Shown here: one piece after another, positions 7,691-16,128 of the stretch | How positions within the stretch are numbered: position 1 is the stretch's first letter | How the letters are laid out: each line of letters starts with the position of its first letter | NCBI GenBank assembly: GCA_002336035.1 | Contig: DDED01000039.1 | Location: 1 to 16,553 of the forward strand | Source of the DNA: Cellvibrionales bacterium UBA1963 | GTDB taxonomy: Bacteria; Pseudomonadota; Gammaproteobacteria; Pseudomonadales; UBA7434 | Reading direction: 5' to 3' | Length of the DNA stretch: 16,553 bases | Made by a program: the position numbers and the translations under genes | Notes under the pieces: generated by a model | Seen by the model: only the letters and a program-made list of their open reading frames with translations | What the model was told of the DNA's origin: nothing | The model's database searches: none

Positions 7691-9832
7691 CTATTCAATA
7701 AAGCGTTCTATAAATGCTGTTTCATCGACGATTTTAATACCCAGAGATTCAGCTTTAGCTCTTTTAGCGCCTGCCGCTGCACCAGCGATTAAACAATCTG
7801 TATTTTTGGATACACTACCAGCGACTTTTGCGCCTAATGATTCAAGTATCTCTTTAACTTGATCACGATTCATAGTGCTAAGTGTACCGGTTAACACCCA
7901 TGTTTGACCGCTAAGTGTTTGTGTCTTTTGCTCATCAGCACTGTGGTTTTCCCAACTTATGCCGGCTGTTTGCAATCGGTTGATTAACTCCCTATTCTGC
8001 GGATTATTATAAAAACTATAAATATTCTCAGCAACGATAGGGCCAATGTCATTGATGTTAGTTAAGACTTCAATAGCGGATGGCTTATCATCTAACGATA
8101 TTTTAACGACTGTGTCGAGCAACGCGTTTAAAGATCTAAAATTTTGAGCTAAACTTTTAGCCGTTGCCTGCCCTACTTCACGGGTGCCTAAGCTATAAAT
8201 GAACCTCGCTAGCGTTGTTTTTTTACTCGCCTCTAATGCTGATAATAAATTTTCTGCTGACTTCTCAGCAAGGCGGTCAAGCCCAGCCAGTTGCTGTTTT
8301 GATAAAACATACAGATCGGCAGCAGAAAAAATGAGTTTATGATCGACTAGCTGATCAATAATTTTATCGCCAAAACCATCGACATCCAAAGCCTTTCGAG
8401 AGACGAAATGTTTAATCGATTCTTTTAGTTGAGCCGAGCAGTTATTCCCTGCAGTACAGCGAATAACGGCCTCACCGGTTACTCTTGCCACTTTAGAGCC
8501 ACATTCAGGGCAGGCATTCGGTAGTTCAGGTAAGGTACTTGTTAGCGGACGCAATGCATGAACGACGTTGATGATTTTAGGGATAACATCACCGGCTCTT
8601 TGAATGATCACCGTATCGTCAACCCTTACATCAAGTCGTGTAATTTCATCAACATTGTGCAAGGTGGCGTTGCTCACTGTAACGCCACCAACAAACACCG
8701 GAGCAAGTTTCGCTACAGGCGTCAGCGCGCCGGTACGGCCTACCTGCCATTCAATTGCATGAATCGTTGTACTGGCCTCTTCCGCAGGAAATTTATACGC
8801 AATAGCCCAACGAGGTGCCCTTGAAACGAAACCCAATTCCTGCTGAAGTGAATACTTATCAACTTTAATGACAACACCGTCAATGTCGTAAGTGAGCTCA
8901 GATCGCCTATGGGTTAGATCATGGCAATATGCAATAGCCTCATTAATGTTGAGTACTGATTTGATTTCAGCATTAATAACAAAGCCCCAATCGGCTAACT
9001 GCCGCATACTTTGGCTATGGGTTTCAGTTAAATAAACATTCTGGTCATTATTCGGGTGTTGTTGTTCGATATATCCAATGCCATAAGCTGAAAAGATAAG
9101 AGGCCTTGCAGCTGTCATTTTAGGGTCCAATTGACGCAGACTCCCGGCTGCAGCATTACGTGGATTAACAAAAGCTTTATCGCCATTCTTAAGTGCGACG
9201 TCGTTCATCTTTTTAAAACCATTATGAGACAGATACACCTCGCCTCTGACCTCGACACGATGCGGAAAGTTCTCTCCCTGCAGTTTCAGAGGAACGCTAT
9301 TAATTGTTTTAACATTGGCGGTAATATTTTCGCCTTGGCTTCCGTCCCCACGAGTTGCTGCTGTATCTAAAAAACCATCAATATAAGTAATACTAACTGC
9401 AAGGCCATCTAATTTAGGTTCACAACAATAAGCTAACGCTGTGTTTGATTGTGTAAGACGATCGTTTAATCGACTATCAAATGCAAAGAGTTCAGTATCA
9501 TTGAAGGCATTATCTAGAGACAGCATTGCTAGCTTGTGTGTAACGGAAGAAAATTGAACAAGTGCCGAGCCACCAACACGTTGACTCGGTGACTCGATAG
9601 ATAGTAATTCTGGAACATTATCCTCAAGATCTAACAGTTGTCTAAATAGCTTGTCGTAATCTGAATCAGGAATGATCGGATTATCTAAGACATGGTAACG
9701 ATGATTATGCGCATTAATCAGCTTAATTAACAATAAATAACGCTCTTGGCTTTCCAAGGTAAGCTTGCAGGCATCATTACCAAGTAATGGGTTCGCGAGG
9801 ATTTGAGCAATAGATGATATAGGCGAAGCCAT
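7691..9832 (-). CDS. ligA: LigA, NAD+-dependent DNA ligase
   Basis: Seals nicks during replication and repair, using NAD+ as AMP donor. Domains in order (713 aa from ATG 9832): Ia helix pair with NHRYHVLDNPIIPDSDYD for NAD binding, nucleotidyltransferase with catalytic Lys140 in CEPKLDG, OB fold with QVGRTGALTPVA, a four-cysteine zinc site (Cys441, 444, 459, 465), helix-hairpin-helix repeats, and a C-terminal BRCT domain at about 639-713. All key residues are present. It is longer than the usual roughly 670 aa because of some 25 extra N-terminal residues. An upstream in-frame ATG at 9850 has no Shine-Dalgarno, whereas the ATG at 9832 has AGGG 9 nt before it (9845-9842), so I prefer 9832. It follows zipA on the same strand, an order common in gammaproteobacteria. 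Confidence 0.96.
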   Translation of the reverse strand: MASPISSIAQILANPLLGNDACKLTLESQERYLLLIKLINAHNHRYHVLDNPIIPDSDYDKLFRQLLDLEDNVPELLSIESPSQRVGGSALVQFSSVTHKLAMLSLDNAFNDTELFAFDSRLNDRLTQSNTALAYCCEPKLDGLAVSITYIDGFLDTAATRGDGSQGENITANVKTINSVPLKLQGENFPHRVEVRGEVYLSHNGFKKMNDVALKNGDKAFVNPRNAAAGSLRQLDPKMTAARPLIFSAYGIGYIEQQHPNNDQNVYLTETHSQSMRQLADWGFVINAEIKSVLNINEAIAYCHDLTHRRSELTYDIDGVVIKVDKYSLQQELGFVSRAPRWAIAYKFPAEEASTTIHAIEWQVGRTGALTPVAKLAPVFVGGVTVSNATLHNVDEITRLDVRVDDTVIIQRAGDVIPKIINVVHALRPLTSTLPELPNACPECGSKVARVTGEAVIRCTAGNNCSAQLKESIKHFVSRKALDVDGFGDKIIDQLVDHKLIFSAADLYVLSKQQLAGLDRLAEKSAENLLSALEASKKTTLARFIYSLGTREVGQATAKSLAQNFRSLNALLDTVVKISLDDKPSAIEVLTNINDIGPIVAENIYSFYNNPQNRELINRLQTAGISWENHSADEQKTQTLSGQTWVLTGTLSTMNRDQVKEILESLGAKVAGSVSKNTDCLIAGAAAGAKRAKAESLGIKIVDETAFIERFIE

Positions 9833-9887
9833 GGTTGAAGACCCTAGCATAAATATTAAGCGTGTAAAGAAATCTCGTCTTTAACAG

Positions 9888-10658
9888 TTAAGCGGTCTCT
9901 CTTTCTTTAATAGACGAAAATTGAGACACACGCGATCGATAAGCCTTAATACTTTTTGTAGACGCGGCAGTATGATCTTCATCAAGTAAGGTCGCATCGA
10001 GATTGCTCACTAAACAATTAGCAGTTTCAATCATGCAATCAAAAGCTGTGAGAGGATCTTTAGGACCAGGCAAGGTCATGAAAAATGTGACGCCGGGCGT
10101 CCGAAAAGAATTTATATCATCAATATTGAACGTACCCGGTTCAATCATGTTAGCAAGACTAAATTGTAGGCTTCCATTACCTTCTGCTTGCTCATGACGA
10201 TGCAAAATATCTTTGTCTCCATAACGCATATCACAGGCGATTAAAATCTGTAATAAATCACTTCCATTGAAGCCATCCAGTGCATTTGATTTAACATGAA
10301 TAACGATAATCTCTCTTTCACTTATTGCTGCAACCGAAGAATCGAAATCTTGTTCGACGTCATCATATTCAACTGCAGAGGGTTCAGGTATTGAAGAAAA
10401 CAAGTCATCTGCTCCTTGCTCACTAATAATTGGATCAGTCCTTTTTATAACTCGGGCACCTCCGCTAGGGAGCTCTGACGTTTGAGATGTCTCATCGTCA
10501 AATCCACCGCCCATACCAAGAGAGAGCTTCATATTATCTTTTCGTTCTGATCGCATACGCCGGTAACCGTCGACAAGGACTGAAAGCACCAAGGCTAATC
10601 CGCCAGCTATTAACCATTCTCGCATACCGAACTGAGATAAAAATTCCATAAAGTTCAT
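9888..10658 (-). CDS. zipA: ZipA, FtsZ-anchoring cell-division protein
   Basis: Membrane anchor that bundles FtsZ and ties the Z-ring to the inner membrane at the start of division. The 256 aa show an N-terminal membrane segment (about 15-30, WLIAGGLALVLSVLVDGYRR) with basic residues behind it, an acidic, Pro/Ser-containing linker (about 50-112), and a C-terminal ZipA FtsZ-binding domain (about 115-250) with IIVIHVKSNALDGFNGSDLL and a PGTFNIDDINSFRTPGVTFFMTLPGP stretch that is typical of the family. The linker is shorter than in E. coli ZipA (328 aa). AGAGG lies only 2 nt before the first ATG and 11 nt before Met4 (10649), so either could be used. It is 47 nt after smc, and 37 nt (or 55 nt from the preferred start) before ligA. 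Confidence 0.93.
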   Translation of the reverse strand: MNFMEFLSQFGMREWLIAGGLALVLSVLVDGYRRMRSERKDNMKLSLGMGGGFDDETSQTSELPSGGARVIKRTDPIISEQGADDLFSSIPEPSAVEYDDVEQDFDSSVAAISEREIIVIHVKSNALDGFNGSDLLQILIACDMRYGDKDILHRHEQAEGNGSLQFSLANMIEPGTFNIDDINSFRTPGVTFFMTLPGPKDPLTAFDCMIETANCLVSNLDATLLDEDHTAASTKSIKAYRSRVSQFSSIKERETA

Positions 10659-10705
10659 AGCCTCTGTAAGTCTTTTTGCTTTGATTGAATCGATTGTTTC
10701 ATCCG

Positions 10706-13700
10706 TTAAACCGCTGCCAAAGCGACAGCCTCATCAATATCAACACTGACTAATCTTGAGCAACCCGGCTCATACATAGTGACACCCATTAAATGGTCAG
10801 CCATTTCCATGGTGATTTTATTGTGGGTAATAAAGATAAATTGAACACGGTCAGACATTTCTTTGATCAGCTTTGCATAACGAGCAGTATTTGCATCATC
10901 TAATGGTGCGTCAACCTCATCGAGCATACAAAAAGGCGCCGGATTGAGTTGAAAAATAGAAAATACCAGCGCTATCGCGGTTAACGCTTTCTCACCACCT
11001 GAAAGGAGATGAATAGTGCTGTTACGCTTGCCAGGAGGCCTTGCCATGATAGCGATACCTGTATTCAACAAGTCATCACCTGTCATCTCTAAATAAGCAG
11101 TTCCACCGCCAAACACTTTCGGAAATAAGTCCTGCAAACTCGCATTGAGCAAGTCAAAGGTTTCTTTAAAGATGCTGCGGGTCTCACGATCAATTTTTTG
11201 AATGGCCGATTCTAGCGTGCTTAATGCCGATTCAAGCTCATCGTTTTGTGAATCTAAGTACAACTTTCTTTCAGATTCTGTGTCAAACTCTTCAATCGCT
11301 GCGAGATTAATCGCGCCTAATCGAGTAATGCTGTCCTGAAGTCCTTTTAATTGTGTCTGCCATTGAACAAGATCCGCATTTTCTGGCAGTTGACTTTTAA
11401 CAGTCTCTAACTTAAAACCACTTTCCTCTAGCTGCTCGACGATTGTTTTACTTCTGACTGACATTTCTTGGTTGTCTATTCTTAAGCGCTCAAGTTCGGT
11501 ACGAATAATTTGGGTTTTCTCATCGTTACTCGCCCTTAAGCTCTCAGACTGGCGCATACTTTGATCCAAACTTTCAACTTCAGTCCTAGCTTGGGAAAGA
11601 GATTCTTCAACTAGCACCCGGCTTTTAAGTTGCTGGTCTAAGCTGGCCTTTAATTCAGCTAGAGGAGCAATTGTTTCTTGCTTGGCCTGAGTCAGTGCAG
11701 CTTTCTTTTCTTCGAGTTGATCAACTTGGGCCGTTAGCCGCTGAACCGCTCCAGACACTGAATTGAGTTGAGCACGTAAGGCTTCAGTTTTAAGGGCCAC
11801 GCTTTGCAGCGCTTGGCTTTCATTACGAGATAACTCTCTAGCGCCGGTTAATATATCTCTTACTGTATCTCTTGAAAGTATGAGTGCCTCTCTTTGCAAC
11901 TCAACTTTTTGCATGGATTCAATCGCAACATCAAGTTGCTGCCGCGCATCGGTGAGCGATAGGCGCTGCTGTTGCTGATTGTTTTCAGCGAGTTTAATTT
12001 CACTCAAAGTTCTGCTATGCCGAGTCTTGATTTGCTCAATTTTTGATGACAAGGCGCTGATGTCTGCGCGAAACTGCCCTAACTCTTTAACCACCTGGCT
12101 TTTATCTGACTGCAGTTGATTCCTTGTTTTTTCAGCGTCAATTAACTGTTGCTCAGAAAGAGCCATTGAATGCTCAAGCGCTGCAATGGCTTGCTGACTT
12201 GTATCCATCTCCTGCTGCAGTAACAATAATTGCTGACGTCGCTCGATGACACCTGATTTACTGTCCTGCTGCTTAAGTACCTTTAGCCAATTAACACCTA
12301 ACCAAATACCATCTTTAGTCACAATCGAATCATTTGAGGATAGCTTCTTACGGTATTGAGCCGCCTCACTCAATGACTCCGCGGCAAATACATTATGCAA
12401 AAGCGAATTTGCGCCACTACTTTGCAGCTTATCACTCAATAAAGGCAAGCCTAATTGCGTGGCCGCGGCAGTTAAGGAGTGTTCCAGCTCTATGAAACTT
12501 AGATTGCTTTGATCGAGGTTCTCAAGATCATCAATGACGGAATCAATTGTCTTTAAGGTCACTGATTGTAAGGTTTCTCCAAGCACAGTTTCAACGGCTT
12601 TCTCCCAACCACTTTGTACTTTCAACGTCTCGAGAAGTCTTGGCGCTTTATTAAGTTGTTGCCGAGTCAACCATTCATTGACTTCGCCTTTTTCAGTTTG
12701 AGATGCTTGTTGTAAAGCCTCCAGAGACGCATTTTTGCCCCGCTGTTGTTGCAGAATACTTCGAGCTGAATCGAGCTCAGAAGATAGATTTTTTTGCGTT
12801 TCCCTTTTTTCTTGAACGGCTTGATTGTCACTAAGAATTGAAGATTCTAGCTCAATTAGGCGGCTATCCTTTTCATTTACCTGCAACTCAATAGAGGTCT
12901 TTTCACTTTCAAATGCCAAAGTATCTAAGCTCGATAATTCTTTGTTCATCCTATCTAGTCGGCTGGATAGGCCGCGTAATGCCTCTTCGATTTGGTCAAT
13001 TTTAGACCGCTGAACTTCGGCATTCTTTTGCGGTTCTGCAGCGCTATGATTAAATGTGTCCCATTCCTGCTGCCAAGTTTGCATCGCAGTCTCTGCTGAA
13101 TGCAACGCATCAGAAGACTTGGTAGCAGATATTTTGAGCTGATCATGCTCAGGGTCGAGAGCCGTCAATTCCTCTCGCCATAAATTTAACTTTTCATTGT
13201 CATCCGCTAGGTGCTGGGCGTTTTCACTTGCCGTGTTTTGGGCTTCCACCAAGTCATCAGAAAGTTGACGAGCACGCTGCTCATTATGTGAAATTGATTG
13301 CTCCGTTCGGGCTACGTCAGCACCAATATTGTAAAATTGAGCTTGCACAGAATTAAAAGCATCATTTTTTGAAATATGCTCATCACGCAACGCTTCTATT
13401 GTTGCTCCTAAGGCTCTTTGCTCAGCAATTGATGCTTCTAAAGCAATCTCTGAATCAGTAATGGCTTGACGTTGCCCACTTGATTGGTCTTGTAATCTCT
13501 GCCATTGGAGCGTTTGTGTCTGAGCAGTAATAACTCTTTCATCGGCCTTGAATGCTTTGTATTTTTCTGCTGCGGCAGATTGCCTTTTAAGACGTTGCAA
13601 CTGACGATCTAACTCTTCTCTTAAGTCAGTTAATCGCTCCAAGTTTTCACGAGTATGTCTTATGCGTTTTTCTGTCTCTTTGCGACGCTCTTTATACTTT

Positions 13701-14212
13701 GATATGCCAGCTGCCTCTTCAACGAAAACGCGCAACTCTTCTGGCTTAGATTCAATGAGCCGAGAAATCATACCCTGCTCAATAATGGCGTAGCTTCTAG
13801 GCCCAAGGCCAGTCCCTAAAAATATATCAGTGATATCCCTTCGGCGACCTTTTGCACCATTAATATAATAATGCGATTGGCCATCACGGGTGAGTTTACG
13901 TTTGACCGATATCTCAGAAAAGGCTCCGTACTCTCCACCTAATGTGCCATCACTGTTGTCAAAGATTAATTCAATCGTTGCTTGACCAACAGGCTTACGT
14001 GCATTCGAACCATTAAATATTACGTCTGTCATCGACTCGCCACGTAAGTTTTTAGCCGATGATTCGCCTAACACCCACCTTACTGCATCGATGATATTTG
14101 ATTTCCCACAGCCATTAGGACCAATCACTGCCGCCATATTTGTATTCAGTTGAACATTAGTAGGGTCAACAAAAGATTTAAAACCTGCGAGTTTAATATT
14201 TTTTAGACGCAT
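10706..14212 (-). CDS. smc: SMC, chromosome partition/condensation ATPase
   Basis: Dimeric ring ATPase that compacts and segregates the chromosome, normally with ScpA and ScpB (neither is in this window). The 1168 aa have the full layout: N-terminal ATPase half with Walker A GPNGCGKSN (31-39), a long coiled coil (about 170-495), a globular hinge (about 500-660), the return coiled coil (about 670-1005), and the C-terminal half with signature LSGGEKAL (1070-1077) and Walker B CMLDEVDAPLD (1095-1105). The ATG has AAGGGAA upstream, but a run of nine T separates it from the start, so spacing is on the long side. It heads an smc-zipA-ligA series on one strand. Its presence argues against a MukBEF-type lineage. 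Confidence 0.97.
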   Translation of the reverse strand: MRLKNIKLAGFKSFVDPTNVQLNTNMAAVIGPNGCGKSNIIDAVRWVLGESSAKNLRGESMTDVIFNGSNARKPVGQATIELIFDNSDGTLGGEYGAFSEISVKRKLTRDGQSHYYINGAKGRRRDITDIFLGTGLGPRSYAIIEQGMISRLIESKPEELRVFVEEAAGISKYKERRKETEKRIRHTRENLERLTDLREELDRQLQRLKRQSAAAEKYKAFKADERVITAQTQTLQWQRLQDQSSGQRQAITDSEIALEASIAEQRALGATIEALRDEHISKNDAFNSVQAQFYNIGADVARTEQSISHNEQRARQLSDDLVEAQNTASENAQHLADDNEKLNLWREELTALDPEHDQLKISATKSSDALHSAETAMQTWQQEWDTFNHSAAEPQKNAEVQRSKIDQIEEALRGLSSRLDRMNKELSSLDTLAFESEKTSIELQVNEKDSRLIELESSILSDNQAVQEKRETQKNLSSELDSARSILQQQRGKNASLEALQQASQTEKGEVNEWLTRQQLNKAPRLLETLKVQSGWEKAVETVLGETLQSVTLKTIDSVIDDLENLDQSNLSFIELEHSLTAAATQLGLPLLSDKLQSSGANSLLHNVFAAESLSEAAQYRKKLSSNDSIVTKDGIWLGVNWLKVLKQQDSKSGVIERRQQLLLLQQEMDTSQQAIAALEHSMALSEQQLIDAEKTRNQLQSDKSQVVKELGQFRADISALSSKIEQIKTRHSRTLSEIKLAENNQQQQRLSLTDARQQLDVAIESMQKVELQREALILSRDTVRDILTGARELSRNESQALQSVALKTEALRAQLNSVSGAVQRLTAQVDQLEEKKAALTQAKQETIAPLAELKASLDQQLKSRVLVEESLSQARTEVESLDQSMRQSESLRASNDEKTQIIRTELERLRIDNQEMSVRSKTIVEQLEESGFKLETVKSQLPENADLVQWQTQLKGLQDSITRLGAINLAAIEEFDTESERKLYLDSQNDELESALSTLESAIQKIDRETRSIFKETFDLLNASLQDLFPKVFGGGTAYLEMTGDDLLNTGIAIMARPPGKRNSTIHLLSGGEKALTAIALVFSIFQLNPAPFCMLDEVDAPLDDANTARYAKLIKEMSDRVQFIFITHNKITMEMADHLMGVTMYEPGCSRLVSVDIDEAVALAAV

Positions 14213-14324
14213 GAAAAAAAAATTCCCTTAGCATTAGTAACGCATATAGCCGGTTAATTATGATTATTTTACAAGCAATTTAGAGGCGCTATAAATCCGA
14301 TCAGCAACGCCGGAAATAACAAAC

Positions 14325-14358
14325 GCCAATAAGAAACGTCATGTAAGACATTATTGGC
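14325..14358. repeat. Inverted repeat with 8-bp arms upstream of smc
   Basis: GCCAATAA (14325-14332) and TTATTGGC (14351-14358) are perfect complements with an 18-nt spacer that holds a further GTC/GAC pair. It lies about 110-145 nt upstream of smc. No T run follows on either strand, so it is not a standard terminator. It could be an operator or a stem in the smc leader. Confidence 0.5.
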
Positions 14359-14424
14359 AACATGGACTGAGATTGATTTACGGTAAAAACTAATAGACCA
14401 ACGTTGCCGTGCTCAATATGCACT

Positions 14425-14453
14425 ATAATGCAACGATAACGCGCTGATAACAA
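14425..14453 (-). promoter_or_regulatory. Possible promoter for smc-zipA-ligA
   Basis: Read on the minus strand: TTGTTA (14453-14448), 17-nt spacer, CATTAT (14430-14425). Each box matches four of six consensus bases. It is in the 389-nt non-coding stretch 14213-14601 and would give an smc leader of about 200 nt containing the 14325-14358 inverted repeat. A perfect TATAAT on the plus strand (14424-14429) overlaps it but has no partner at normal spacing. The rest of the stretch holds no gene, tRNA or clear terminator that I can see; a second short inverted repeat, TTCCC/GGGAA, is at 14494-14509. Confidence 0.3.
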
Positions 14454-14601
14454 TAATGAAACTGTATTTCAGAGGAAAATAACCACACTTTTTTTCCCGT
14501 AGCTGGGAACCGAAAGAACGAAATACTTATTTCCTCACTTGCCATCATTAGTTAATGTAGAATCTACTTTAGATCACCCTTAGCGCAGCCTAAAAGATCA
14601 A

Positions 14602-15690
14602 TTAATGATCAATTGTAAGTGTGTGAATCGGCGCATCGTCAAACGCACTGGCAACGCTCACTATCAGTTCTTGGCTTTGTAAATCGCCCTTTTGCAAAAT
14701 AGCCTGTCCACTTAAAGCCAACCGTGCTGCGACAACAACCTGCCGTTGAGCGATCAAACCTACAGCGGCCATTCTATCGTTTTCTGTCAATGTGACGTTC
14801 ATAGGCAGATCATCGACACGAATTTTCTTGGCAGCCAGTGGCATACCTCCCTTTTTGTCACGCGCAAATATAAACACCGGAGTCAATGAATCAATGCCAG
14901 AGTGGTCAAGGTTTGGGCCCAATTCAATTCGCAAACGGATGATGGCCGTTAAAGCATCGTCTGTTTGTATCGATTGAGATAACTTAGAGCGGGCTAATTG
15001 AATGCCTTTTTTTAAGCTGAGTGCTTCTGCACTCGAGGGTTGATAGCGTGTTAATGCGCTATTCCAAAAAGACACCGCTTGTTGGTAGTCTTTAATTTGA
15101 AAGGACTGCATGCCTCGTAAACTCAACGCTAAAGCAAAATCGGGCTCAACATTGAGCGCCCTATCTAAGATCAACGTCACTCGCTTATTTTCATTAGAAA
15201 AATCGTCAGGAGTCAGGTCAGCTTGACTATTCATCGCTAAATACATTGCTTGAGCGAGCAATGTTAATGTCATAGCATCAGACGGGTAACGCTGTTCTAA
15301 GCGCTCATAAACACTGACTGCTGACGAGTGCAAATTTAAAGAAGAATAAGTCTCAGCAAGCAATTGTAAGTGACGATCTGCTGGAGCACTTTGGTCCAAT
15401 AGTGGCACTAATATTTTTTCAATAGAATGCAAATATTCGACTCTTTGCAGTTCTGTCTGCGCCGATTCAAGATTTGTAACCTGCTCTGAAAGTGCCATAT
15501 CAAAACCAGCACCTAACGATAAGCCTTGCGGTAAATATAACACTAACGCCAACAAAGGAATTAATAATGAAGTGCCTATCAATAACCCGTGCCCCTTTCC
15601 TCGTTCAGTAAAGACCGACAGTCCACCGCTATAAATCGCCAGTAAAATAAACAATAATAAACTGATAATCAAAAGACTGATAACGATCAT
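14602..15690 (-). CDS. ccmI: CcmI, cytochrome c-type biogenesis TPR protein
   Basis: Membrane chaperone that binds apocytochrome c and delivers it to the haem ligase (CcmF with CcmH). The 362 aa begin with two membrane segments (about 3-20 and 34-54), the usual CcmI topology. They are followed by helical tetratricopeptide-like repeats (about 85-235; LAETYSSLNLHSSAVSVYERLEQRYPSD is one unit) and a C-terminal beta-rich domain (about 265-360; TPVFIFARD, then GMPLAAKKI and FDDAPIHTLTIDH) like the C-terminal part of E. coli CcmH and CycH. A key ligand-binding feature, the C-terminal apocytochrome domain, therefore appears complete. The start ATG overlaps the ccmH stop by 4 nt (ATGA), which suggests coupled translation. 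It is the last gene of the ccm operon. An inverted GATCA/TGATC pair spans its stop (14596-14610), with no T run after it. Confidence 0.9.
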   Translation of the reverse strand: MIVISLLIISLLLFILLAIYSGGLSVFTERGKGHGLLIGTSLLIPLLALVLYLPQGLSLGAGFDMALSEQVTNLESAQTELQRVEYLHSIEKILVPLLDQSAPADRHLQLLAETYSSLNLHSSAVSVYERLEQRYPSDAMTLTLLAQAMYLAMNSQADLTPDDFSNENKRVTLILDRALNVEPDFALALSLRGMQSFQIKDYQQAVSFWNSALTRYQPSSAEALSLKKGIQLARSKLSQSIQTDDALTAIIRLRIELGPNLDHSGIDSLTPVFIFARDKKGGMPLAAKKIRVDDLPMNVTLTENDRMAAVGLIAQRQVVVAARLALSGQAILQKGDLQSQELIVSVASAFDDAPIHTLTIDH

Positions 15691-16118
15691 GATGAGCTCT
15701 CATGAGTGGTGTTAAATGCATGACGAAACACAATAATGATTACGCTAAGTAAAAAAATTAACATCGGTAGATACCACAGAATGGCAGTGACTTTATTTAA
15801 CGGAGGATCATAAAGAACAAAGTTCCCATAGCGCGAGGACATAAACTGATAGATCTCGTCGTCATCATGGCCATCTTTAATCAAATGATACAACTGATTA
15901 CGAAGATCTAACGCTATTTGTGCGTCTGAGTCGGCCAAATTTTGATTTTGGCATTTTGGGCATCGGATATCATTAAGTAGCCGGTAATAACGTTGTTGCT
16001 GCATCTCGCTATCAAAGCTTAGTAAGTTACTGGCAGTCGATACCGCAAGGGCTGATGATGACAAAAACATCATTATGAAAAGTGTTAGGCTTAACACTCG
16101 CTGCTTACAAATAATCAC
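15687..16118 (-). CDS. ccmH: CcmH (CcmL-type) apocytochrome thiol reductase
   Basis: Membrane-anchored periplasmic protein that keeps the CxxCH cysteines of apocytochrome c reduced for haem attachment. The 143 aa have a signal peptide (probable cut after ALA25), the family motif RCPKCQNQNLADS with redox cysteines Cys53 and Cys56, the conserved helix region (IALDLRNQLYHLI, SSRYGNFVLYDPP), and a C-terminal membrane segment at about 112-131. It corresponds to the N-terminal half of E. coli CcmH; the other half is the separate ccmI here, as in Pseudomonas. The start is GTG, supported by GGTGAG (16133-16128) 9 nt upstream, which overlaps the ccmG stop codon. It lies 10 nt after ccmG and overlaps ccmI by 4 nt. 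Confidence 0.95.
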   Translation of the reverse strand: MIICKQRVLSLTLFIMMFLSSSALAVSTASNLLSFDSEMQQQRYYRLLNDIRCPKCQNQNLADSDAQIALDLRNQLYHLIKDGHDDDEIYQFMSSRYGNFVLYDPPLNKVTAILWYLPMLIFLLSVIIIVFRHAFNTTHESSS

Positions 16119-16128
16119 AATTTAACAC

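Noticed and set aside
14419..14432. TGCACTATAATGCA as an NtrC-type site
   Set aside because: Only 14 bp with TGCA arms; the NtrC consensus is a 17-bp symmetric site, and no nitrogen gene is nearby.
14489..14509. TTCCC/GGGAA stem with an adjacent T7 run as a terminator
   Set aside because: The T run precedes the stem on the plus strand, and on the minus strand the stem is followed by A, so polarity is wrong for intrinsic termination in either direction.
14423..14548. 41-codon minus-strand frame upstream of smc
   Set aside because: No Shine-Dalgarno, no recognisable features, and it overlaps the possible promoter; a frame this short is expected by chance.
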